Shown: positions 1-6,047, counted from the first letter of the stretch. The stretch is 7,609 nucleotides of DNA from Lachnospiraceae bacterium UBA3332 (GCA_002361095.1 DERU01000045.1:16343-23951); one strand, 5' to 3'. The notes: a model not told the origin generated them from the sequence alone. Numbers and translations are program-made.

Positions 1-220
1 CCACATAAACCCCGCCGCCGCATGCGGCGGCAGACTCCATCTCCTCTACCGCCACATACTCCCATACCACTTCTGCCTGCTCCGGTTTTATTCCTTCCGC
101 AAAGATAGTACTCCAAAACGAAAACTGGAATACCGTAACTTCTATTAGTACCGCCAAAGCCGCCAGCATCAACGGCTTTTTCATTCTCTTTCCCAGTCCC
201 CTGTTTTCCAACGGCTCCAT
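1..220 (-). CDS. Partial CDS: N-terminal part of an unrecognised membrane protein
   Basis: An open frame runs leftward from an ATG at 220-218 to the window edge, giving 73 codons with no stop, so the gene is cut at its 3' side. The start is supported by a ribosome binding site (AGGA followed by CAGGGG) directly upstream at about 221-229; an in-frame second ATG lies at 184-182 but has a weaker site. The product begins with a short basic segment (MEPLENRGLGKRMKK), then one hydrophobic stretch at about residues 16-36 (PLMLAALAVLIEV... ending VFQFSFW), then a polar, acidic region. That fits an N-terminal membrane anchor or the first segment of a polytopic protein with the N-terminus inside. The pattern is faintly like the start of large integral membrane proteins of Lachnospiraceae, but no family is identifiable from this much sequence. 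It is transcribed away from the methyltransferase operon. The reading frame is fairly secure; the function is unknown. Confidence 0.65.
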   Translation of the reverse strand, partial: MEPLENRGLGKRMKKPLMLAALAVLIEVTVFQFSFWSTIFAEGIKPEQAEVVWEYVAVEEMESAAACGGGVYV

Positions 221-247
221 CCCCTGTCCTGCAAACTATACTTATCC

Positions 248-276
248 ATTTTATACCAAAGCCCCGCATAATGCAA
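248..276 (-). promoter_or_regulatory. Candidate leftward promoter for the partial membrane protein gene
   Basis: On the minus strand a TTGCAT (276-271) is followed after 17 bases by TAAAAT (253-248). The -10 matches the consensus at 5 of 6 positions and the -35 at only 3 of 6. Transcription would start near 241, giving a leader of about 20 bases that contains the ribosome binding site. The placement is sensible but the -35 is weak. Confidence 0.35.
258..269 (+). repeat. Left copy of a 12-bp direct repeat flanking the R-M operon
   Basis: The 12-mer AAAGCCCCGCAT occurs here and again at 3983-3994, on either side of the plus-strand operon. Both copies are followed a few bases later by TGCA. Read on the minus strand this is ATGCGGGGCTTT, the form of the right half of a factor-independent terminator, but no matching left half is visible beside this copy. 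It may be a remnant of a split or duplicated terminator, or a chance match. Confidence 0.4.
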
Positions 277-352
277 ACAGAAAAGTTGGGAGACAACGGC
301 CCTCCTGCCCCCGGCCGCAAAGTTGATTTCCGTGCCAAGAAGCCTAAATCCG

Positions 353-381
353 TTGAAACCTCACGAAATTTATGCTATATT
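353..381 (+). promoter_or_regulatory. Candidate sigma-A promoter of the methyltransferase-nuclease operon
   Basis: TTGAAA (353-358) is separated by 17 bases from TATATT (376-381), with a TG dinucleotide at 373-374 giving an extended -10. These are near-consensus elements with ideal spacing. Transcription would start at about 388, leaving a leader of roughly 96 bases before the first methyltransferase. It is the best promoter-like sequence in the window and points at the operon. The region between 277 and 352 shows nothing else beyond a small GTTG/CAAC inverted repeat at 285-297. Confidence 0.6.
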
Positions 382-400
382 GTGATTGGCACACCAGTCA

Positions 401-427
401 GCTTATGGTAAGGTGCGCTTCATAAGC
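401..427 (+). promoter_or_regulatory. Inverted repeat in the operon leader; possible operator or RNA hairpin
   Basis: GCTTATG (401-407) and CATAAGC (421-427) are perfect 7-bp inverted arms separated by 13 bases, starting about 13 bases after the predicted transcription start. A second hairpin, CGCTT-cat-AAGCG (416-428), uses the same right arm, so the two RNA structures exclude each other. A position just downstream of the promoter would suit a repressor operator, such as one used for autoregulation in R-M systems, or an RNA element. No regulator gene is seen in the window, and neither methyltransferase has an obvious N-terminal DNA-binding extension. Confidence 0.4.
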
Positions 428-454
428 GGAAATGACATTGAAAACCGGACAGGT

Positions 455-487
455 ATGGAAGAAATGCAATTTGGCAGCGTCGTATGA
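455..487 (+). other. Possible 10-codon leader ORF coupled to the first methyltransferase
   Basis: ATG at 455 opens a frame for MEEMQFGSVV and stops with TGA at 485-487, overlapping the methyltransferase ATG at 484 in an ATGA junction. The same frame is open back to 386 from a TTG. A weak GGACAGG lies just before the ATG. As the methyltransferase itself lacks a clear ribosome binding site, translation of this leader could deliver ribosomes to it. It could equally be the relic of an upstream gene or chance. Confidence 0.2.
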
Positions 488-1548
488 ATATGGAAAATAA
501 TATTGTTGCAGTTAGTTTATTCTCTGGAGCGGGAGGACTCGATGTTGCCAGTTTTTGGGCCGGAGTACCTGTCGTTTTAAGCACTGATTTTGATTCAGAC
601 TGTATAGAAACTTTGAAATCCAATGCGTTGTTTGCAAACGCTGAAATAATAAAAGGCGACTTGCACGAGATTGACAGTTCCGTGTTTCAGGCTGCTTTGC
701 AAAAACGGAATTACGATAAGTTCATCGTAATCGGCGGGGCGCCCTGCCAGCCTTTTTCCAAGGCAGGGTATTGGGTGGGCCATGAAACCCGGCGGGGCAT
801 CAATGATCCCAGGGCTACGTTGGTTAACGAATATCTCAGGGTGGTAACAGATTTGCATCCTGACGGTTTTGTTTTTGAAAATGTTGAAAGCCTTTTGCAT
901 CCGACCAATAAAGTGATTGTGGACCGTTTTATAGAGATCATTACGGAACAAGGATATAAATCCAAAATCGTCAAGGCGAACGCACAGGATTACGGCGTTC
1001 CCCAAAAAAGGCGCAGATTGTTCATTCTCGGCACAACCGGCGACTTTAAAAGCGATGAACCCCGTAAAACACACTGCCCGGAAGCAGAGTGCAAGGCGAA
1101 AGGCCTTGCGCCTTATGTCAATGTCGGGGAGGTTATCGCTGGTTTCGATGTTCCGGAATTTTTTGAGCCGGAAGAAGTAATTGAGGGCGGAACTTATGCT
1201 TCAGATCTGAAGGAAGTTCCCCCCGGAATGAACTATAAGGCGCTTACCGCCTGGTATGGATATCCAAATCCAAAGTTTGTTGCGGAAAAAAGATATTGGA
1301 ACTTTTTGCTTAAGCTGGCACCCAATATGCCATCATGGACAATCACAGCGCAGCCCGGCCCATGGATTGGCCCATTCCATTGGGACAATCGCCGTTTGCG
1401 CGTACCGGAAATTGCGGCGATTCAGACCTTTCCGAAAGGGTATCGGTTCCATGGCACCAGGAGGTCCATTCAGAAGCAGATTGGTAACGCAGTCCCTTCG
1501 CTGATGGGTAAGGCCATGATTGAGCATGTAAAGGAGAGTATAGAGTAA
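484..1548 (+). CDS. DNA (cytosine-5-)-methyltransferase, first of two
   Basis: This 354-aa protein would transfer a methyl group from S-adenosylmethionine to carbon 5 of cytosine in a specific DNA sequence. The conserved motifs are present and in order: motif I FSGAGG (13-18), motif IV GGAPCQPFS with catalytic Cys88, motif VI ENV (132-134), motif VIII QKRRR (174-178), a target-recognition region at about 190-300, a motif IX-like segment ending IQTF, and motif X QIGNAVP (332-338). All key residues are kept and the length is normal for the family, so it should be active. No strong ribosome binding site precedes ATG 484 or the in-frame ATG 490; an in-frame TGA at 439-441 excludes a much longer start. 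It overlaps the next gene by one base (TAATG). The target-recognition region resembles that of the second methyltransferase (shared PSWTI, GPFHW, IQTF). The recognition sequence cannot be read from the sequence. The likely role is the modification half of a restriction-modification system. Confidence 0.93.
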   Translation: MNMENNIVAVSLFSGAGGLDVASFWAGVPVVLSTDFDSDCIETLKSNALFANAEIIKGDLHEIDSSVFQAALQKRNYDKFIVIGGAPCQPFSKAGYWVGHETRRGINDPRATLVNEYLRVVTDLHPDGFVFENVESLLHPTNKVIVDRFIEIITEQGYKSKIVKANAQDYGVPQKRRRLFILGTTGDFKSDEPRKTHCPEAECKAKGLAPYVNVGEVIAGFDVPEFFEPEEVIEGGTYASDLKEVPPGMNYKALTAWYGYPNPKFVAEKRYWNFLLKLAPNMPSWTITAQPGPWIGPFHWDNRRLRVPEIAAIQTFPKGYRFHGTRRSIQKQIGNAVPSLMGKAMIEHVKESIE

Positions 1549-3977
1549 TGCCTAATGTGTTGAGCATTTTCTCTGGTGGCGGCGGAATAGACTGCGGATT
1601 CAAAAAAGCCGGATTCGACATTTGCTTTTCGACAGATTGCTGGAAACCCGCCTGCGACACATTAGAGAACAATAAAATCGGAAAGCTTGTTGTCTGCGAT
1701 GATATCCGAAAAATTGACTATGCGGAAGAACTCTCAAAAATCGGCCTGACTGTTTCCGATATAGATGTATTGGTTGGGGGGCCTCCCTGTCCCGCATACT
1801 CTAAATCAAGGTTTTATCGAACTGATATGGCCCGGGCGCTGGATGACAAGAACTCTTTTACGCTTCACGAGTATTTCCGTGCCCTGGAGGAGATTCGTCC
1901 CAAAGTTTTTTTGTTTGAAAATGTCTTTGGATTTATCTATAGCCCCCACAAGCCAGCCTTTGAACTGCTGACCCAAAAAGCCGATGCGCTGGGATATGAG
2001 ATCAGATACCAAGTGGTGAATACGGCCAATTATGGGGTTCCCCAAACGCGGGAACGTTTTCTTTGCGTAGGAATAAAGAAAGGGCTCGGACTGCCGTTTG
2101 TATTCCCGGCAGAAACGCATTGTGACCCGGCCAAATACGACAAAGGGAAAGATTCCGGGAAATTGCCGTGGGTTACCTGCGGACAGGCTATTGGGGATCT
2201 TGACTATGATTTGCCGGAGGATATCGACCGTCAGGCGGGAGCGAAGCATAAAGACCTTTTGAAGTTAATCCCCCCGGGAGAAAACTATCTGTATTTGACT
2301 GCGGAAAGAGGATATCCGGATCCTAAGTTTAAATGGCGTTCCCGTTATTGGTCTTTCCTTTTAAAGCTCAGCCCCGACCGCCCATCATGGACAATCCAGG
2401 CTACATGGTCTGATAATATGGGACCGTTTCATTGGAAAAACCGGTACTTGCGCATAAACGAAATCAAGCGGATACAGACTTTTGATGACAGCTACGAATT
2501 TTCCGGATGCTTTTCTGACCAATGGCGGCAGATTGGCAACGCCGTTCCCGTTAAAATGGCTGAGATCATGGCAAACGCTATTCGGGAACAATATTTTTCG
2601 GAGGTGACAAAGATGAATACGAACGAGCTGCCGTTTGGGACGCAATTCTCACCCGAACAGGTGAACCTCAGGCGGTTATTGGAACTTGCGCAAGAATATA
2701 CCGGAAAGACCAACAAAGAATTTGTGAAACAAATCGCGCAAGAGTTTTTTGCCCCAAAAGCTTCTCCTGAAAAATTAGCCGGAAACACCAGCATCTCACT
2801 TAAAAGCTATGGATTGGCAGCGGGCAGAAACACGATTGAAATAACCGAAACCGGAAGGAATCTTTTGTCCATTCCCGATGACGAATCATTAAAAAAAGCG
2901 TTTGCAAAGCATATCCTGCTAAACCTTAACGGTTTGGTTTTTGTTGAAACATTACGCCAAATGTGCCGCAGCGGAGACAGCCTCACCAATGCCAATATCA
3001 ATACTGCGCTTATTCATCAAGGGTTCCGGCTTCAGCAAACGTCAAATAATGTCCAAGTGATGAAGCTGTGGCTCGGTCAGGCCGGAATTATACTCGGCGA
3101 TTGGAAAATTAACGAAACCGCACTCAAGGAACTCTTAGGAATCGAGAGCAATGATATCGCGCTTTTTAAAGAGTTATCTTTGGAGCAATACTACTTTCTT
3201 CTTGCATTATGCAACACCGCCGGCGACAAACCGCTGGTGGCAACCGATATCCGCAATTTGGCCGCCGCTTCGTACAATATTGACTTTGACGAAAAGGCCT
3301 TTGCAAACAAAGTCATAAAGCCTCTGCACGATAAGGGGCTGATTGCAGCGCAGAAAACCACCAGTGGCCGTGGCGCAAAACCCTATATGGTTGCACTCAC
3401 GGAGCAGACAAAACGGGAAGTTATCGGACCATTGCTGACACAATTCAAGGATCAAGTGGGAAATGCGCTGGCTGATGCATACTGTAAGACTTTTTCTGAA
3501 CTGCGGCGTGAAATGGATTCGGAAAACACCTATGTAAAAGGCGTTGCGTTGGAGGCGTTTGCAATTAAGGTCATGAAACTCATCGGACTGGACTTCGTGC
3601 GAACCCGCTACCGTGACATTCAAATTGGCGGCGCTGAAGTTGATGTTTTGTTTGATTCCGCCCGTCTGCAATATTCGCGCTGGCAGGTGCAGTGCAAGAA
3701 CACCGCTGCCGTTACCATTGATATGGTGGCAAAAGAGGTTGGACTGTCCCATATGCTCAAGAGTAATACCATTGTCATCATGACTACAGGCCATCTCACA
3801 AGTGACGCAAAAAATTATGTACGGCGAATCATGGAAGATATGAATCTGTGCATCTTGGTGCTCGAAAAAGAGGACATTGATTGCATTATTGCAAACCCCC
3901 CATGCATTGTTGATATTTTCAACCGGCAATCCGAAGAAGCGAAAACAATCAAGATTCTTCACGAGGAGGAAAATTGA
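1548..3977 (+). CDS. Cytosine-5 methyltransferase fused to an Mrr-like restriction nuclease
   Basis: This 809-aa protein has two enzyme modules. Residues 1-350 form a complete cytosine-5 methyltransferase: motif I FSGGGG (8-13), motif IV GGPPCPAYS with catalytic Cys81, ENV (124-126), QTRER (166-170) and motif X QIGNAVP (328-334). Residues 356-655 are not assigned; 590-640 look winged-helix-like. Residues 665-790 match the Mrr-type PD-(D/E)XK nuclease pattern: GVALE (Glu669), GGAEVD (Asp699) and QCK (Gln715, Lys717) in a predicted helix-strand-strand order. The start overlaps the previous stop (TAATG), with AAGGAG at 1531-1536 eleven bases upstream, so translation is probably coupled. The nuclease would be the cutting partner of the two methylases. 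A strong internal ribosome binding site and ATG at the module junction suggest that the nuclease is also made separately. Each family assignment is confident; that the full fusion is the working product is inference. A methyl-directed (type IV) nuclease is a less likely alternative, since it would attack the methylated host DNA. Confidence 0.88.
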   Translation: MPNVLSIFSGGGGIDCGFKKAGFDICFSTDCWKPACDTLENNKIGKLVVCDDIRKIDYAEELSKIGLTVSDIDVLVGGPPCPAYSKSRFYRTDMARALDDKNSFTLHEYFRALEEIRPKVFLFENVFGFIYSPHKPAFELLTQKADALGYEIRYQVVNTANYGVPQTRERFLCVGIKKGLGLPFVFPAETHCDPAKYDKGKDSGKLPWVTCGQAIGDLDYDLPEDIDRQAGAKHKDLLKLIPPGENYLYLTAERGYPDPKFKWRSRYWSFLLKLSPDRPSWTIQATWSDNMGPFHWKNRYLRINEIKRIQTFDDSYEFSGCFSDQWRQIGNAVPVKMAEIMANAIREQYFSEVTKMNTNELPFGTQFSPEQVNLRRLLELAQEYTGKTNKEFVKQIAQEFFAPKASPEKLAGNTSISLKSYGLAAGRNTIEITETGRNLLSIPDDESLKKAFAKHILLNLNGLVFVETLRQMCRSGDSLTNANINTALIHQGFRLQQTSNNVQVMKLWLGQAGIILGDWKINETALKELLGIESNDIALFKELSLEQYYFLLALCNTAGDKPLVATDIRNLAAASYNIDFDEKAFANKVIKPLHDKGLIAAQKTTSGRGAKPYMVALTEQTKREVIGPLLTQFKDQVGNALADAYCKTFSELRREMDSENTYVKGVALEAFAIKVMKLIGLDFVRTRYRDIQIGGAEVDVLFDSARLQYSRWQVQCKNTAAVTIDMVAKEVGLSHMLKSNTIVIMTTGHLTSDAKNYVRRIMEDMNLCILVLEKEDIDCIIANPPCIVDIFNRQSEEAKTIKILHEEEN
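2600..2615 (+). promoter_or_regulatory. Internal Shine-Dalgarno and in-frame ATG at the methyltransferase/nuclease junction
   Basis: GGAGGTGA (2600-2607) lies five bases before ATG 2613-2615, which is codon 356 of the 809-aa frame. This is the strongest start signal in the operon, better than that of either annotated start. It falls just after methyltransferase motif X, where a stand-alone enzyme would end. Codon 351 is TCG, one base from the stop TAG. Confidence 0.6.
2613..3977 (+). CDS. Probable separately translated Mrr-like restriction endonuclease (internal start)
   Basis: Initiation at the internal ATG would give a 454-aa protein, in the same frame and with the same stop as the 809-aa fusion, containing only the non-methyltransferase part. 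It begins MNTNELPFGTQF, then has a helical region and winged-helix-like segments (for example the stretch ending DKGLIAAQKT followed by GRGAKPYMVALT). It ends with the Mrr-like catalytic core; Glu669, Asp699, Gln715 and Lys717 of the fusion become Glu314, Asp344, Gln360 and Lys362. Size and layout suit a free-standing restriction endonuclease with an N-terminal DNA-recognition part and a C-terminal nuclease. The basis for calling it is the ribosome binding site and the clean domain boundary. Whether both forms exist cannot be decided from sequence. Confidence 0.5.
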   Translation: MNTNELPFGTQFSPEQVNLRRLLELAQEYTGKTNKEFVKQIAQEFFAPKASPEKLAGNTSISLKSYGLAAGRNTIEITETGRNLLSIPDDESLKKAFAKHILLNLNGLVFVETLRQMCRSGDSLTNANINTALIHQGFRLQQTSNNVQVMKLWLGQAGIILGDWKINETALKELLGIESNDIALFKELSLEQYYFLLALCNTAGDKPLVATDIRNLAAASYNIDFDEKAFANKVIKPLHDKGLIAAQKTTSGRGAKPYMVALTEQTKREVIGPLLTQFKDQVGNALADAYCKTFSELRREMDSENTYVKGVALEAFAIKVMKLIGLDFVRTRYRDIQIGGAEVDVLFDSARLQYSRWQVQCKNTAAVTIDMVAKEVGLSHMLKSNTIVIMTTGHLTSDAKNYVRRIMEDMNLCILVLEKEDIDCIIANPPCIVDIFNRQSEEAKTIKILHEEEN

Positions 3978-4019
3978 AATGAAAAGCCCCGCATGACTGC
4001 AGGGCTCTTCATTTTCTTA
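3978..4019. terminator. Bidirectional factor-independent terminator between convergent genes
   Basis: AATGAAAAGCCC (3978-3989) pairs with GGGCTCTTCATT (4002-4013) with one mismatch, and the loop can form a further GCA/TGC stem. On the plus strand TTTTCTTAT follows; on the minus strand the stem ends GGGGCTTTTC and runs into T-rich sequence. It begins right after the operon's TGA (3975-3977) and could stop transcription from both sides. Confidence 0.75.
3983..3994 (+). repeat. Right copy of the 12-bp direct repeat flanking the R-M operon
   Basis: This is the second exact copy of AAAGCCCCGCAT (the first is at 258-269). It forms the left arm and part of the loop of the terminator. That gives it a function of its own and weakens a purely insertional explanation for the repeat. 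Confidence 0.4.
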
Positions 4020-4028
4020 TGAGGGGGG

Positions 4029-4060
4029 AGATAGTGAGTTGCTCAACTATCTGATTTTTA
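4029..4060 (+). terminator. Second hairpin with T-rich tail; possible backup terminator
   Basis: AGATAG (4029-4034) pairs with CTATCT (4047-4052), enclosing TGAG/CTCA (4035-4038 with 4042-4045) around a TTG loop, with one bulged A at 4046. GATTTTTA follows. The stem is AT-rich and weaker than the first hairpin, but its position and T-run fit a tandem terminator for the rightward operon. Confidence 0.4.
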
Positions 4061-4070
4061 TCATACAGGT

Positions 4071-4092
4071 AAAATATGTGCAAAATATGTCC
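4071..4092 (+). repeat. Tandem repeat of an 11-bp unit
   Basis: AAAATATGTGC (4071-4081) is followed at once by AAAATATGTCC (4082-4092), differing at one base. It lies in the AT-rich gene-free stretch between the operon and recJ. No function is apparent. The rest of 4093-4229 holds no recognisable gene or RNA; a GGCC-TGAC-GGCC hairpin (4198-4209) just past the recJ stop has no T-run and is not a convincing terminator. Confidence 0.45.
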
Positions 4093-4229
4093 AATTCATA
4101 AAGAACTTCTAAAAATGCTAAAGATTTCTGATGCATTTTATAAAAACTCCGGAAAAACGCGCCTCATCATGAACCGGTACCACGCCGCAGCAGTTCCGGC
4201 CTGACGGCCATTCTGCCTGCAGGTAAACC

Positions 4230-6023
4230 TTACTGATAATAGCGCATGATAAGCTGCAGCCTGGCGTTTCCCTGCCAAATATGAATTCCCGGATCATAAA
4301 TCACGTGCAGCCGCACGCCTTCCCCCCGTCCTTCATACAAATTTCCCAGTTCTTTTTGGCCGTATTTGGAAACGACATAATCCTCAAACGCGATCCGATC
4401 CCCAAAGTACATCATTTCCCAGCGTTTTTGCCCCTCGTCCGCCACCGTAAAGCGGATGGCATTGCCGCTTTTTCCCAAAATTTTCGCAGACAAAAACAAA
4501 AGATCCCGGTGCGCAAAAACCGGCTTGGGATTTCCCGTCCCAAAAGGCTGCAAACATTCCAGTTCCTCCACCAGACCGAAGGTTACATAGGAAATCGGCA
4601 TGGCTGCGTCAATCAGGATATGCTCCTCCAAATCCTCCCGGGTCAGCATACAAAGTCCGTTGATCTCCCGGCGGAAAGCCTCCACATCTTCCTCCCGCAT
4701 GGATAAGCCCGCCGCCATTTTATGTCCGCCATAGCGGGTAAAAAGATGACTGCACTTTGTCATCTCCTCGTACATATGGTAAGTTTCAATGGATCTGCCG
4801 CTCCCTTTGACCCCCTCTTCCCCCCTTGTCAGTACAAAAACCGGCTTATAATACCGTTCCCGCAGCCGTCCCGCAATGATTCCCGCAATGCTCTCGTGAC
4901 AATCGGGCAGAAAAACCACCAACACCCGGTCTTTTGCCAGCCCGCTGTTCTCCACCATCGCGGCCGCTTCCCTCACAAAATTTTCCGTCATCTCCTTACG
5001 GCTGTCGTTAAGCTGCTTTAAAAAAGCCGCCCTGGGAACCGCCTCCTCCCAGTCTGTACTGCCCAAAAGTTCCAACGCCCGCGTCGCGCTGTCCAGCCTT
5101 CCGGACGCGTTCATACAGGGACCGATCACAAAGCCCAAATGAAACGCGCTCAGTTTTTTCTCCCTGTTGTCCGGTAAAATGCCGTTCACCTCCATCAGGG
5201 CACGCAGGCCCACATTTTGGCTGTTTTGCATCATGGCGAGCCCGTACTTGACCAAAATCCGGTTCTCGTCCTGTAATGTCATGACATCGCAAACCGTGGC
5301 GAGGGCTGCAAACTCCAAAAGTTCCTCCAATACCCCTCTGCCGTTTGCCTCTAACCCCGGCAGGCCCAACATGGCGAACAATTCCTGCACCAATTTGAAA
5401 GCCACCACCGCGCCGCAGATTTCCTTGAACGGATACGGACATCCGGGCTGCTTAGGATCCACCACCGCATCCGCAGGCGGCAGGAGGTAACGCCGTCCGC
5501 CGTCCCGTTCCTCCTCATAAGGCACTTCATGGTGGTCTGTCACCACTACCGTAATATTGTGCTTTTTGGCCAACGCAATCTGCGGAGCCGCAGCAATGCC
5601 GTTATCGCAGGTCACAATGGTGTCTATGCCGTCCGCCAACGCTTCCTCCACCAAATGTTCGTTCAGTCCGTAACCATCCCGCAGCCGGTGGGGAATCGCC
5701 GTATCCACCCGCGCCCTGCAATAGGCCAGTCCCTTTTGCAGGATAAAAGTGGAACAAACCCCGTCCACATCATAATCCCCGATAATCCGGATAGGCTTTT
5801 TCTCCCGGATCTTGTCCAGCAGAATGGCTGCAGCCTCCCCCATTCCTTTTAACAGTGACGGCGCGTACAATTCCTCCAGTCCTCCGTACAGGTATTTGCG
5901 AATCTGCTCTTTTTCCACCACATCCCGGTTGCGTATAATCCTTGCCACCACCGGGCTAATACCGAATTCTTTCCCGATTTCGTTAAAATCGGCCCGCTTT
6001 GCCGCCACAAACCATTTTGCCAT
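4230..6023 (-). CDS. recJ: Single-stranded-DNA-specific exonuclease RecJ
   Basis: This is a 597-aa RecJ, the 5'-to-3' single-strand DNA exonuclease of recombinational and mismatch repair, a cytoplasmic member of the DHH phosphoesterase superfamily that uses divalent metal. Visible motifs from the chosen start are DYDVDG (83-88), CDNGI (139-143), DHH (163-165), VVDP (187-190), NASGRLD (305-311) and the DHHA1 motif GGHKMAAG (432-439). An OB-fold-like C-terminal part contains LQPFGTGNPKP. All metal-binding motifs are intact. The frame is open to an ATG at 6110, but the start at 6023 (MAKWFVAAK) is preferred because AAAGGA (6037-6032) lies eight bases upstream and the homologous core starts here; the ATGs at 6110 and 6044 lack such a site. 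It follows secDF on the same strand and is probably cotranscribed with it. Confidence 0.95.
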   Translation of the reverse strand: MAKWFVAAKRADFNEIGKEFGISPVVARIIRNRDVVEKEQIRKYLYGGLEELYAPSLLKGMGEAAAILLDKIREKKPIRIIGDYDVDGVCSTFILQKGLAYCRARVDTAIPHRLRDGYGLNEHLVEEALADGIDTIVTCDNGIAAAPQIALAKKHNITVVVTDHHEVPYEEERDGGRRYLLPPADAVVDPKQPGCPYPFKEICGAVVAFKLVQELFAMLGLPGLEANGRGVLEELLEFAALATVCDVMTLQDENRILVKYGLAMMQNSQNVGLRALMEVNGILPDNREKKLSAFHLGFVIGPCMNASGRLDSATRALELLGSTDWEEAVPRAAFLKQLNDSRKEMTENFVREAAAMVENSGLAKDRVLVVFLPDCHESIAGIIAGRLRERYYKPVFVLTRGEEGVKGSGRSIETYHMYEEMTKCSHLFTRYGGHKMAAGLSMREEDVEAFRREINGLCMLTREDLEEHILIDAAMPISYVTFGLVEELECLQPFGTGNPKPVFAHRDLLFLSAKILGKSGNAIRFTVADEGQKRWEMMYFGDRIAFEDYVVSKYGQKELGNLYEGRGEGVRLHVIYDPGIHIWQGNARLQLIMRYYQ

Positions 6024-6047
6024 CTTCCGTTTCCTTTCAGGCATGAA

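Noticed and set aside
595..1074. 159-codon minus-strand frame opposite the first methyltransferase
   Set aside because: It is antisense to conserved motifs IV, VI and VIII of the methyltransferase and is a shadow.
3540..3930. Reading the Mrr-like domain as a type IV, methylation-dependent nuclease
   Set aside because: It is encoded in frame with, and next to, two apparently active cytosine methyltransferases, so cutting of methylated DNA would be self-destructive; Mrr-like folds are also common in type II enzymes. It remains possible only if the host marks differ.
3207..3962. Long open frame of 251 codons on the minus strand opposite the nuclease region
   Set aside because: It lies wholly antisense to a well-supported coding region with clear nuclease motifs, shows no family resemblance and is rich in Cys and His as expected for an antisense shadow.
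5080..5125. RecJ motif reads GPCMNASGR rather than the more familiar GPR form
   Set aside because: Cys at this position also occurs in clostridial RecJ proteins as far as I know, and the rest of the motif is intact, so it is not a sign of lost activity.
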